Source of the DNA: Acidobacteriota bacterium | GTDB taxonomy: Bacteria; Acidobacteriota; Thermoanaerobaculia; Multivoradales; JAHEKO01 | Direction: 5' to 3' | DNA length: 35,000 nt | NCBI GenBank assembly: GCA_029862975.1 | Contig: JAOTWP010000023.1 | Coordinates: forward strand, 1-35,000 | Part shown: positions 19,790 through 27,866 of the stretch, one piece after another | How the letters are laid out: each line of letters starts with the position of its first letter | Numbering within the stretch: the first letter of the stretch is position 1 | Made by a program: the position numbers and the translations under genes | Notes under the pieces: generated by a model | Seen by the model: the letters and a program-made list of their open reading frames with translations, nothing else | What the model was told of the DNA's origin: nothing | Database searches by the model: none

Positions 19790-20929
19790 TCATCCGCGGC
19801 TGCCCCGCGAGTACGCCGGCCCCGGGTGGCGCCGCACCCGGCCGGCGAGCTCGAGCTCCAGGAGAAGGCAGGAGAGGCGGTCCACCGGCAGGCCCGCCGC
19901 GCGGGCGAGCTCGTCGACCCCCAGCGGCTCGCCGGGCGGCAGCCTGTCGAGAACGCCCTGCTGCTCGGGCGGCAGGGCCGGAGCGGGTGGCGCGGCGGGC
20001 TCGCCGGCGGCCGGCAGCCGGTCGCGCACCGCCAGCGGCAGGCTCTCGAGGATCTCCCGCGGGTGCTGCACGAGGAAGGCGCCGTCGCGGATGAGGGAGT
20101 TCGGGCCGATCGACTTGTCGTCCCAGATCCGGCCCGGGACGGCGTAGACGTCGCGTCCCAGCTCGAGGGCGAGGCGTGCCGTGATCAGCGAGCCGGAGCG
20201 GGCCGTGGCCTCGACGACGAGGGTGCCGTGGCCGAGCGCCGCGATGAGGCGGTTGCGGATCGGGAAGTTGCGCGGCAGCGGCTCGGCGCCGCACGGGAAC
20301 TCCGAGACGAGCGCCCCGCGCCGGCAGATCTCGTCGCGCAGGCCGCGCCGCCCCCGCGGGTAGTCGACGTCGAGGCCGCAGCCCATCACCGCGACCGTCA
20401 CTCCTTCGGCGGCGCGCGCGGCAGCGCGGTGGGCCGCCGTGTCGATGCCGCGAGCGAACCCGGACACGACGGCCAGGCCGCACCCGGCCAGGTAGGCCGC
20501 GAAGAGCTCCGCCACCTCGCGGCCGTAGGCCGTGGCGTGGCGGGCGCCGACGATCGAGAGGCAGGGTCGCCGCGGCCACGAGCCGCGGACGTAGAGCACG
20601 GGCGGCGGCAGCGCCAGCTCGCGGAAGATCGCGGGATACGAGGCGTCGAGGCGGGTGACGATCGTCGCGTCGCAGCGCCGCGCCCGCTCGCGCTCGCGCT
20701 CGGCCAGCTCGGCGGCCCAGCCGAGGGTGGAGCGCGCGATGGCGAGCTCGCCGCGCCGAACTCCGAGCCGGCGCGCCTCGGCCTTTGTGGCCCGCGCCTC
20801 GTCGCGCCACCAGGGCTCGGCGCCGGCGCCGAGCAGGCAGACCGCCTCCCGGGAGAGGTCGAGGTCGCAGTTGAGCGCGATGAGGTGCCGGGATTCCAGG
20901 CGCTCCGGATCTGATGGCGGGTCGGGCAT
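19790..20929 (-). CDS. dprA: DNA processing protein DprA (Smf)
   Basis: DprA protects incoming single-stranded DNA and loads RecA during natural transformation. 379 residues. The N-terminal helical part (1-110) is followed by the Rossmann-like DprA core: SIVGARHATAYG, SGFARGIDTAAH, GCGLDVDYP, FPIRNRLIAALG, TARSGSLITARLALELGRDVYAVPG and GPNSLIRDGA. The C-terminal 60 residues form a winged-helix domain (LPPGEPLGVDELARAAGLP). It is the first gene of the minus-strand run and is divergent from the envelope operon. No other competence gene is present. It lies upstream of topA as in Bacillus, but a permease gene intervenes. Confidence 0.95.
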   Translation of the reverse strand: MPDPPSDPERLESRHLIALNCDLDLSREAVCLLGAGAEPWWRDEARATKAEARRLGVRRGELAIARSTLGWAAELAERERERARRCDATIVTRLDASYPAIFRELALPPPVLYVRGSWPRRPCLSIVGARHATAYGREVAELFAAYLAGCGLAVVSGFARGIDTAAHRAAARAAEGVTVAVMGCGLDVDYPRGRRGLRDEICRRGALVSEFPCGAEPLPRNFPIRNRLIAALGHGTLVVEATARSGSLITARLALELGRDVYAVPGRIWDDKSIGPNSLIRDGAFLVQHPREILESLPLAVRDRLPAAGEPAAPPAPALPPEQQGVLDRLPPGEPLGVDELARAAGLPVDRLSCLLLELELAGRVRRHPGPAYSRGSRG

Positions 20930-21057
20930 GGGCGTCGCCGCGCGGCGCGGGCGGGCATAATGAGGCCGGCCGCCGGGTTACGGGAAGGCTGGACGGATCC
21001 GGAGGCGGGAATCTCGCAGGACGCCGGGTGCGACGAGAGAGGCCGGCGCGCTGTCGA

Positions 21058-21063
21058 TATACT
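21058..21063 (+). promoter_or_regulatory. Candidate promoter of the envelope operon
   Basis: TATACT matches the -10 consensus at five of six positions and would give a leader of about 55 bases. A second candidate, CATAAT, lies at 20956-20961. No clear -35 box accompanies either. Confidence 0.35.
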
Positions 21064-21098
21064 GGCCGGAAGGTCGGAATACTGGCGGCAAGGTCGGG
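21059..21098 (+). repeat. 20-bp tandem duplication upstream of the TPR gene
   Basis: Two adjacent 20-base units, each ATACTGG then AAGGTCGG, identical at 17 of 20 positions (21059-21078 and 21079-21098). The first unit forms part of a TATACT -10-like box (21058-21063). The pair lies 26 bases before the chosen start at 21124 and could be an operator or a slippage product. Confidence 0.6.
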
Positions 21099-21123
21099 AC
21101 GACGGAGGATGGGACGGCAAGCG

Positions 21124-21555
21124 ATGCGACAGAGGCTCCGCGCAATCATCTTCGGAGGGGCGATCGCCTTCGCGGCGCTCGGCTCCCCGGCGCCGGCTCC
21201 TGCGGCCCAGCAGCCGCAGGCCGGCTCGCAGATCGAGTTCGGCGTCGACATGGCGCGCCGCGGGCTCTGGAACGAGGCCCTCTTCCGTTTCGAGCGGGCG
21301 CTCGCCGAGCGGCCGAGCGACGCCCGGATCCTCAACAACATCGCCGTGTCGTACGAGGCCCTGGGGCTCTTCGAGGAGGCCCTGGAGGCCTATCGCAAGG
21401 GCATCGAGGCCGGCGCGGCGAACCGTGAGCTGCGCAGCAACTACAGCCGTTTCCTGGAGTTCTACCAGAGCTTCAAGCCGGCGGAAGAGGAGCCGGCCAC
21501 GGCGACGGAGGAGCCGTCCCGGGACGGAACCGGGGAGGAGGCTCGAGATGGCTAG
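21124..21555 (+). CDS. Exported TPR protein
   Basis: 143 residues from ATG 21124. A signal peptide (MRQRLRAIIFGGAIAFAALG, then alanine/proline and AQQ) precedes two tetratricopeptide-like repeats: GVDMARRGLWNEALFRFERA, then NNIAVSYEALGLFEEALEAY. An Asn-rich third half-repeat (ANRELRSNYSRFLEFYQSF) and an acidic tail follow. TPRs are protein-binding scaffolds, so a periplasmic assembly or adaptor role is likely but unproven. GGAGG at 21104-21108 lies 15 bases from this ATG; an in-frame ATG at 21109 abuts it and is less likely. The gene overlaps the next one by eight bases, so the two are coupled. Confidence 0.8.
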   Translation: MRQRLRAIIFGGAIAFAALGSPAPAPAAQQPQAGSQIEFGVDMARRGLWNEALFRFERALAERPSDARILNNIAVSYEALGLFEEALEAYRKGIEAGAANRELRSNYSRFLEFYQSFKPAEEEPATATEEPSRDGTGEEARDG

Positions 21556-22243
21556 GCAGGTTCGCGCTCTGACGGTCCTCGGCCTGCTGCTGGCGCCGGG
21601 GCTGGCCGCCGCCGGCACCGTGGAGGTCGAGTTCGAGGTCCCCGTGCGGTCGATGATCGATCTGCGGGGCTACGAGACCGTGACCATCGCGCCGTTCCTC
21701 GTGCCGCGGGAGGAAGGCGAGGCGCCGATCGAGCGCCGCGGCGTCGACGTGCAGGAGGAGTTCGACCGCTACATGCGGCGCATCCTGCGCCGCCGGGCGC
21801 AGCTCAAGTACGTGCCGCCGCGCGGCGTCGACTATCCGAGCACCGACGTCGACGATCTCGCGGCCAACGCGGACTTCTGGCGGGTCGTCGCCGAGCGCAG
21901 CCAGGCGGATCTCGTCCTGAGCGGCAGTCTCGACTTCGACATCCAGGACCGCAGCGGCTACCGGACCCAGGAGTACACCTCGCCCTACGACGGGCGCACG
22001 TACTACCGGCAGGTGCTGGTCGAGCGCAGCGGCTTCGAGTACGACATCGTGCTGCTGGTCTTCGACGGCGCCACCGGCAAGCTGCTGCACACCGACAACT
22101 TCAAGGACTTCAAGGAGTTCGAGGGCGCCAACGCCGATCCGCTGGCCGGCATGTTCCAGAACCTCCTCGCGCTGGAGGACCGGATCGCCGGGGTCTTCAC
22201 CCAGAAGCGAATCCGGACCTCGCGCCTCCTCTTCACCGACTGA
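21548..22243 (+). CDS. Exported protein of unknown function, CsgG/LpoB-like pattern
   Basis: 231 residues from ATG 21548, with GGAGGAGG six bases upstream. A signal peptide (about 1-23, ending LAAAG) is followed by a soluble domain. Its pattern is a strand (YETVTIAPFLVP), a helix (VQEEFDRYMRRILRRRAQL), WRVVAERSQADLVLSGSLDF, and VLLVFDGATGKLLHTDNF. That strand-helix-'ADLVLSGSL'-'DGATGKLL' order resembles the nucleotide-free TolB-N/CsgG/LpoB type of periplasmic domain. I am not certain of the family. No lipobox cysteine is present. It is sandwiched between a TPR protein and a large outer-membrane fusion protein, so a shared envelope function is inferred. Confidence 0.7.
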   Translation: MARQVRALTVLGLLLAPGLAAAGTVEVEFEVPVRSMIDLRGYETVTIAPFLVPREEGEAPIERRGVDVQEEFDRYMRRILRRRAQLKYVPPRGVDYPSTDVDDLAANADFWRVVAERSQADLVLSGSLDFDIQDRSGYRTQEYTSPYDGRTYYRQVLVERSGFEYDIVLLVFDGATGKLLHTDNFKDFKEFEGANADPLAGMFQNLLALEDRIAGVFTQKRIRTSRLLFTD

Positions 22244-22268
22244 CCTCAGAACGAGCAAGGAGAGAGCA

Positions 22269-25265
22269 TTGAGCCCTCGAACTCGTTTCTCCGCGATCCG
22301 TCCGGCCGTGGCCGCGGTCTGCCTGCTCATCCTCGCCGCCCCGGCGGCCCGGGCCCAGTACTTCGGCAAGAACAAGATCAAGTACCAGGACTTCGACTGG
22401 CGGATCTACCATTCGGTCCACTTCGACGTGCACTACTACCCCGAGGAGGAGGCCCTGCTCGAGAAGGTGGTCTCGTTCGCCGAGAGCGCCTACGACGAGC
22501 TGTCCCGGGAGCTCGATCACCAGGTCAAGGACCCGATCCCGCTCATCTACTACGCCACCCACGACGCGTTCGAGCAGAACAACATCATCCTCAACTTCAT
22601 CCCCGAGGGCGTCGGCGCCTTCGCCGTGCCGACCCGCAACCGGATGGTGCTGCCGGTCGACCTGCCGGACCAGGAGCTCATGCAGCTCATCCTGCACGAG
22701 CTGACCCACGTCTTCCAGTTCAGCATGCTCTTCGAGGGGCGCGCCGCGAAGGGACTGACCGCGTCGCCGCCGACCTGGTTCATCGAGGGCATGGCGAGCT
22801 ACTTCGCCAAGGACGAATCGGCGCGCGACCGGGCCTATCTGAGCGACGCCGTCGTCAACGACCGCATTCCGCCGGTGACGGCCACCAACGTCACCGGGTT
22901 TTTCGCCTACCGCTTCGGTCACGCGGTGTTCGACTACGTCGAGGAGCGCTGGGGCAAGGACGGCGTCCGGGACCTCCTCGAAGAGCTGCGCAACAACCTG
23001 GCCGGCCAGATGGGGCGCGTCTTCGAGCGCACCTTCCAGATCCGGCCCGAGGACATGGATGCGGACTTCCGCCGCTGGCTGCGGGGCAGGTACCTGCCGA
23101 AGCTCGTCGAGACCGGCGAGCCGGGCGACTTCGGCCGCGTCTTCCGGCGCGAGGAGACGATCTTCTCGGGCGTGATGAGCTCGCCGGCGCCCTCGCCGTC
23201 GGGCGACCTGGTGGCGGCGTTCAGCACCTTCAAGGGCGACGTGGACGTCGTGCTGTACGACACCAAGAGCCGCGAGCTGGTGCGCAACCTGACCTCCGGG
23301 TTCGACGACGAGTTCCAGTATCTGGTGGCCCAGGAGCTCACCCTCGGCCGCAAGATGGGCCGCGACATCGCGTTCTCGCCGGACGGCAACACCCTCGCTC
23401 TCTTCGCGCGCCAGGGGCGGGATCGCAAGCTGGTCCTGCTCGACGTGCTCCGCGGCCGGGTCCGCGAGGTCCTCGAGCTGGGCGTCTCCCAGCCCTCGGC
23501 GCCGGCCTGGAGCCCGGACGGCGAGAAGGTGGCCTTCGGCGCCTACCGGGAAGGGCGGTTCGACATCTTCGCCGTGGACGTGGCGAGCGGCGCCGTGGCC
23601 CGGATCACGGACGACGACATCTTCGACGGCGCGCCCGTCTACGACCCGGACGGCAAGTCGATCGTCCTCACCTCCGTCGTCGGCGGCTTCGGCAAGCTCT
23701 TTCGCGTCGACCTCGACGACCCGAGCCGCCGCGTCCAGCTGACCTTCGGCGAGAGCCACGAAACGGACGCCACGTTCTCGCCCGACGGCGAGCGCCTGTA
23801 CTACACCTCGGACCGCTCGGGGGCCGACAACGTCTATGGCCTGAACCTCGAGACCGGCGAGCTCATCCAGCACACCAATGCCGTGACCATGTGCTTCCAG
23901 CCGGCGGTGCTGGCCTCGCCCGACGGCAAGGAGCGGCTGGTCTACACGGCGTTCTGGAAGGGCCGGCTCGACGTCTACGTCCTCGATCTGGGCGATCCGA
24001 TCACGCCGCCGATCGTGCTGGCGGCCGCCCCGCCCCAGGACTCGGCGGTCGCGGCGACGTCCCTCGGCAGGTTCGAGCCCAGCATCGAGGTGGTGATCGA
24101 CGAGGACAACGTGGACGAGTACCGGGCGCACAAGTTCTTCCTCGAGGACATCGACGTCTACGTCGGGGTCTCGGACGACCAGACGGTCATCGGCCAGACG
24201 ATCGTCAGCTTCACCGACAATCTGGGGGACCGCCGGATCGTGGCCGCGTTCCAGGGCGTCGAGGGCTTCAGCCAGTTCCAGGCGATCTACGCCGACCTGT
24301 CGGGGCGCCTGCAATGGAACGCCCGCCTGTTCGACGACGAGACCTTCTTCATCGGCCGGGACGGCTTCTCCCGCGGCCCCACGGCCTTCCGCCAGCTCGG
24401 GGCGGTGGCTTCGCTCGTCTATCCGATCAATCCCGCCCACCGCTTCGAGGTCGGCGCCGGCTACGTCCAGCGCGACCTCAACTTCCAGTCGGCGGCGCGG
24501 GTCGATCCTTCGCTCTTCAGCCTCGAGGAGCTGATCATCCTGCAGCCCGCCCTGGCGGGCCTCGGCCTCGAGGACCTCACGCCCGAGGAGCTTGCTCTCT
24601 TCCTGCAACAGGCGTTTCCCGACGGCATCCTGATCCCCGTGCTCGAGCCTCGGAAAGACGACTATCCGATCGTCGAGGCGGCCCTCGTCGGGGACACCGC
24701 CACCTACGCCCCCTGGGGGCCGATCTCCGGCCGGCGCTGGCGCCTCTCCGCCTCGCACGCTCAGGACCTCAACGCCGGCGGAACGCTCTTCTCCAACCTG
24801 GGCGTCGACTTCCGGCAGTACTTGAAGCTGACGGCGCGCAGCAACTTCGCCATGCGGCTGTGGGGCTCCTTCAACGAGGGCGACGGCGCGAACCCCGTCT
24901 TCTTCGGCGGCCTCGACACCTTGCGGGGCTACGACTTCCGGTCGATCGTCGGCGACCAGGGCTTCTTCGGCAACTTCGAGCTGCGCTTCCCGCTCTTCGA
25001 CCAGCTCTCGTCGCCCATCCTGCGCTTCGGCGGGGTGCGCGCCCTCTTCTTTGTCGACGTCGGCGGAGCCTGGTTCGACGAGTTCGGGTTCACTTTCTGG
25101 GACGGGGACGAGAACCGGCTCGCGGACGCCGTCGCCTCGTACGGCTACGGCCTGTCGGTCAACTTCCTGGGCATCGATCTCAACTTCGACTTCGCGAAGC
25201 GCTGGGACTTCGAAACCACGAGCAGCGGTTTCCTGTCCTCCTTCTGGATCGGCACCCGTTTCTAG
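22269..25265 (+). CDS. Outer-membrane fusion: metallopeptidase, TolB-like propeller, Omp85 barrel
   Basis: 998 residues from TTG 22269, with AAGGAG five bases upstream. Signal peptide to about residue 29 (AARAQ). Residues 45-280 are a gluzincin-like peptidase domain: HELTH (His143, Glu144, His147) and WFIEG, with Glu173 as likely third zinc ligand. Residues about 300-610 hold six PD40/TolB-type blades (FSPDGNTLAL, WSPDGEKVAF, YDPDGKSIVL, FSPDGERLYY). Residues about 640-998 are an Omp85/BamA-like barrel: LRGYDF is the conserved loop motif, ELRFPL a strand, and the C-terminal residue is phenylalanine. No POTRA domains are seen. The peptidase should face the periplasm. Its substrate is unknown. 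Annotated relatives are usually split among these three domain names. Confidence 0.88.
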   Translation: MSPRTRFSAIRPAVAAVCLLILAAPAARAQYFGKNKIKYQDFDWRIYHSVHFDVHYYPEEEALLEKVVSFAESAYDELSRELDHQVKDPIPLIYYATHDAFEQNNIILNFIPEGVGAFAVPTRNRMVLPVDLPDQELMQLILHELTHVFQFSMLFEGRAAKGLTASPPTWFIEGMASYFAKDESARDRAYLSDAVVNDRIPPVTATNVTGFFAYRFGHAVFDYVEERWGKDGVRDLLEELRNNLAGQMGRVFERTFQIRPEDMDADFRRWLRGRYLPKLVETGEPGDFGRVFRREETIFSGVMSSPAPSPSGDLVAAFSTFKGDVDVVLYDTKSRELVRNLTSGFDDEFQYLVAQELTLGRKMGRDIAFSPDGNTLALFARQGRDRKLVLLDVLRGRVREVLELGVSQPSAPAWSPDGEKVAFGAYREGRFDIFAVDVASGAVARITDDDIFDGAPVYDPDGKSIVLTSVVGGFGKLFRVDLDDPSRRVQLTFGESHETDATFSPDGERLYYTSDRSGADNVYGLNLETGELIQHTNAVTMCFQPAVLASPDGKERLVYTAFWKGRLDVYVLDLGDPITPPIVLAAAPPQDSAVAATSLGRFEPSIEVVIDEDNVDEYRAHKFFLEDIDVYVGVSDDQTVIGQTIVSFTDNLGDRRIVAAFQGVEGFSQFQAIYADLSGRLQWNARLFDDETFFIGRDGFSRGPTAFRQLGAVASLVYPINPAHRFEVGAGYVQRDLNFQSAARVDPSLFSLEELIILQPALAGLGLEDLTPEELALFLQQAFPDGILIPVLEPRKDDYPIVEAALVGDTATYAPWGPISGRRWRLSASHAQDLNAGGTLFSNLGVDFRQYLKLTARSNFAMRLWGSFNEGDGANPVFFGGLDTLRGYDFRSIVGDQGFFGNFELRFPLFDQLSSPILRFGGVRALFFVDVGGAWFDEFGFTFWDGDENRLADAVASYGYGLSVNFLGIDLNFDFAKRWDFETTSSGFLSSFWIGTRF

Positions 25266-25295
25266 CGGGGGAGGGGATCGGGGCCGCGGTCTGCC

Positions 25296-26057
25296 ATGCG
25301 AATAACCGTTCTCGGCGGCTACGGTGGCGAGAGCCAGGAGTGCAGGATGACCAGCCTCCTGATCGACGACCGGGTGGCGCTCGACGCCGGCTGCCTGTCG
25401 CAGGCGCTGGCGGTCGAGGAGCAGCGCGGGATCACGTCGATCCTGCTCACCCACTCGCACATCGACCACACCAACTCGCTGCCCTTCTTCATCGACAACG
25501 TCTACGGCGACGGCGACTGCCGGATCGACATCTACTCGTCGCCGGCCACGATCTACGCCGTCCGGCGCCATCTCTTCAACAACACGTTCTGGCCGGACTT
25601 CGCGCGGCTCCCGAACCACCTGCTGCCGGCGCTGCGTTTCCGCGAGCTCCTGGACGAGGTCGCGGTCGAGATCGCGGGGATCCGCTTCACGCCGATCCCC
25701 ACCCATCACCTCGTGCCGACCCACGGCTTCCTCATCGAGAAGGGACCGGCCGCGGTGCTGTGGTCGAGCGACACCGGTCCCACGAAGCGGCTGTGGGAGA
25801 TCGCCAACACTCTGCCCAACCTGGCCGCGGTCTTTCTCGAGACGAGCTTCCACAACGACCTGCAGAGCGTCGCCGACCGCGCCCAGCACCTGACGCCGCG
25901 GACGATGTTCGCCGAGCTGCGCAAGCTCGAGCGCCGCGTCCCGGTCATCCTGCACCACCTAAAGCCGCCCTGCATCGACAGGATCCGGCTCGAGGTCGAG
26001 GGCATGGGGCACCCCGACGTGAGCTTCGTCGAGCAGGGCCGGACCTACGAGTTCTGA
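25296..26057 (+). CDS. MBL-fold hydrolase, class II cyclic-nucleotide phosphodiesterase-like
   Basis: 253 residues of metallo-beta-lactamase fold. The metal motif reads THSHIDH (residues about 51-57), followed by NSLPFFIDN. Further ligand positions are THHLVPTHG, the aspartate of SSDTGPT, and HHLKP near the C-terminus. The phrase LETSFHNDLQSVADRAQHLTP resembles the class II cAMP phosphodiesterase family (yeast Pde1 and bacterial relatives), which has the same SF-x-N and HLxP blocks. A role in cyclic-nucleotide hydrolysis is therefore possible. No cyclase is seen nearby. Distance to the next MBL gene (50 bases) and shared strand suggest a common region but a separate start. Confidence 0.75.
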   Translation: MRITVLGGYGGESQECRMTSLLIDDRVALDAGCLSQALAVEEQRGITSILLTHSHIDHTNSLPFFIDNVYGDGDCRIDIYSSPATIYAVRRHLFNNTFWPDFARLPNHLLPALRFRELLDEVAVEIAGIRFTPIPTHHLVPTHGFLIEKGPAAVLWSSDTGPTKRLWEIANTLPNLAAVFLETSFHNDLQSVADRAQHLTPRTMFAELRKLERRVPVILHHLKPPCIDRIRLEVEGMGHPDVSFVEQGRTYEF

Positions 26058-26095
26058 CCCTCCGGGCGGCGGCCCGCGGGCCGTGGGCCCTGTGA

Positions 26096-26101
26096 TAGCT
26101 T
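26096..26101 (+). promoter_or_regulatory. -10 box of a probable leaderless walJ promoter
   Basis: TAGCTT lies six bases (GCCTCG) before the GTG at 26108. No Shine-Dalgarno sequence is visible. Confidence 0.4.
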
Positions 26102-26107
26102 GCCTCG

Positions 26108-26968
26108 GTGCAACTCCACCTCGGTCTGGCGCCGGCCCCGCTGCGGCTCTGCGTGCTCGGCTCCGGGAGCTCCGGCAACAGCGTCGTCGTCGAGTCGGGG
26201 TCGCACCGGGTGCTCGTCGACGCCGGGTTCGCGTGCCGGCAGATCGAGAAGCGACTGCTGGCGGTGGGCGTCGATCCCGGCAGCATCTCGGCGATCGTGC
26301 TGACCCACGAGCACGGCGACCACGTCCGCGGCGCGGCGCGTTTCGCCAAGCGTCACGGGGCCGTCATCTACGGCACCCGCGGCACGCTGGAGCATAGCCG
26401 GCTCGCGGCCAGGCCGGTGCCGACCCGCGAGCTCGAGTCCAGCCGCCCGCAGCGCATCGACGGCTTCCTGCTCCACCCGTTCAAGGTTCCCCACGACGCC
26501 CGCGAGCCCATCGGCCTCGTCATCGAGGACGGTTCGGGGCGCCGCATAGGAGTCGCCTGCGACCTGGGCGCGGCGAGCCGGCTCGCGTGGGCTCACCTCG
26601 CCGACCTCGACGGTCTCGTCGTCGAGACCAACCACGACCTCGACATGCTGCGCAACGGTCCCTATCCCTGGCACCTCAAGCAGCGGGTGGCGAGCCGCCA
26701 CGGGCACCTGTCCAACCGCGAGGCGGCGGAAGGGCTCGCCGAGCTGATCTCCGACCGGTTGCAGTGGGTCGTGCTCTACCACCTGTCGCGGACCAACAAC
26801 AGCCCGGTGCTGGCCGCCGAGGCGATCGGCCGGGTGCTGCGGGAAAGCGGCTCCCGGGCGCGGGTCTGCGTCAGCGAGCAGCTGGTACCGACGCCCTGGC
26901 TGGCCGTGGAGGACGGAGCACCGGTTCGCGAGACCGCGCCGTCCGCCGCCGTCCACCGGTCGGCCTGA
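26108..26968 (+). CDS. MBL-fold hydrolase WalJ/YycJ-like
   Basis: 286 residues. The MBL metal motif is THEHGDH (residues about 66-72). Family-typical phrases are LGSGSSGNSVVVE at the N-terminus, VDAGFACRQIEKRL, ETNHDLDMLRNGPYPWHLKQR, HLSNREAAE and YHLSRTNNSPVLA. These identify the YycJ/WalJ family, thought to act as an exonuclease linked to DNA repair or replication and cell wall coordination in Firmicutes. No walK/walR genes are near, so the cell-wall role is not supported by context here. The start is GTG 26108 with a TANNNT box six bases upstream. It converges with purQ. Confidence 0.88.
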   Translation: MQLHLGLAPAPLRLCVLGSGSSGNSVVVESGSHRVLVDAGFACRQIEKRLLAVGVDPGSISAIVLTHEHGDHVRGAARFAKRHGAVIYGTRGTLEHSRLAARPVPTRELESSRPQRIDGFLLHPFKVPHDAREPIGLVIEDGSGRRIGVACDLGAASRLAWAHLADLDGLVVETNHDLDMLRNGPYPWHLKQRVASRHGHLSNREAAEGLAELISDRLQWVVLYHLSRTNNSPVLAAEAIGRVLRESGSRARVCVSEQLVPTPWLAVEDGAPVRETAPSAAVHRSA

Positions 26969-26993
26969 GGGTGGCGCCCGGCAAGCCGCGCGC

Positions 26994-27866
26994 CTACCCG
27001 CCCTGGGCCAGCGCCGCGGCGTCGACGCCGTTGCGGAAGATGGCGAGCCCGCCGCCTTCCGCGGGGCGCTCCGCGTCGCGCATCCGGAACCACTGCGGGT
27101 GCTGGAACGGGTAGAGGTAGGCGTCGGGGTGCGGCATGAGGCCGAAGAGGCGGCCGGTCGGGTCGCAGACGCCGGCGACGCCGCCGGGCGAGCCGTTGGG
27201 GTTGGCGGGCCAGCGCTCCGTCGGCTCGCCGCGCTCGTCGACGTAGCGCAGGGCCACCTGGTGGTCCTGCTCCAGCCGGCGCATCACCTCCGGCGTGGCG
27301 GTGAGGAACTTGCCCTCGCCGTGGCGGGTCGGCAGCTCGAGGGTCTCGATGCCGCGGGTCCAGACGCAGGGCGACAGCGGGTCGGCCGCGAGCCGGATCC
27401 AGCAGTCCCAGTAGCCGAGGCGGTCGTTGGGCGCGACGGTGGCCAGCGGGCTGCGGTAGTCGCCGTCGAAGCCGGGGACCATGCCCAGCCGGGTCATCAT
27501 CTGGAAGCCGTTGCAGATCCCGAGCGCCAGCCCGCCGCCGGCGATGAACTCGAGCAGCTGGTCGTAGAGTCGAAAGCGGATCTTGTTGGCGTAGACCGCG
27601 CCCGCGCCGAGGTGGTCGCCGAAGCCGAAGCCGCCGGCGAAGGCGACGACGTGATAGCTCGCCAGGGGGTGCTCGGCGTGCCCGCCGAGCAGGTCGAGAA
27701 GGTGCACCAGGTCGGGCCGCGCGCCCACCCGCCGGAACGCCTCGGCGGTCTCCGCCTCGCAGTTGAGGCCGAGCCCGGTGAGGACGAGGACGCGCACGCG
27801 GGCGCGCCGCCGCGCCAGCTCGTCCGCGGGCAGGCCGCGCAGCGCCGCGAGGCCGGGCTCAAGCAT
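26994..27866 (-). CDS. purQ: FGAM synthase glutaminase subunit PurQ
   Basis: PurQ supplies ammonia from glutamine to PurL in step 4 of purine synthesis. 290 residues of class I glutamine amidotransferase fold, with typical GLNCEAET near the start. The nucleophile is Cys118 in LGICNGFQ. The His-x-Glu pair reads HPD here (His246, Asp248 in LMPHPDAY), so the usual glutamate is aspartate. An N-terminal extension of about 25 residues precedes the domain. The start at 27866 overlaps the purL stop by eight bases (ATGCTTGA), coupling the two subunits. Confidence 0.94.
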   Translation of the reverse strand: MLEPGLAALRGLPADELARRRARVRVLVLTGLGLNCEAETAEAFRRVGARPDLVHLLDLLGGHAEHPLASYHVVAFAGGFGFGDHLGAGAVYANKIRFRLYDQLLEFIAGGGLALGICNGFQMMTRLGMVPGFDGDYRSPLATVAPNDRLGYWDCWIRLAADPLSPCVWTRGIETLELPTRHGEGKFLTATPEVMRRLEQDHQVALRYVDERGEPTERWPANPNGSPGGVAGVCDPTGRLFGLMPHPDAYLYPFQHPQWFRMRDAERPAEGGGLAIFRNGVDAAALAQGG

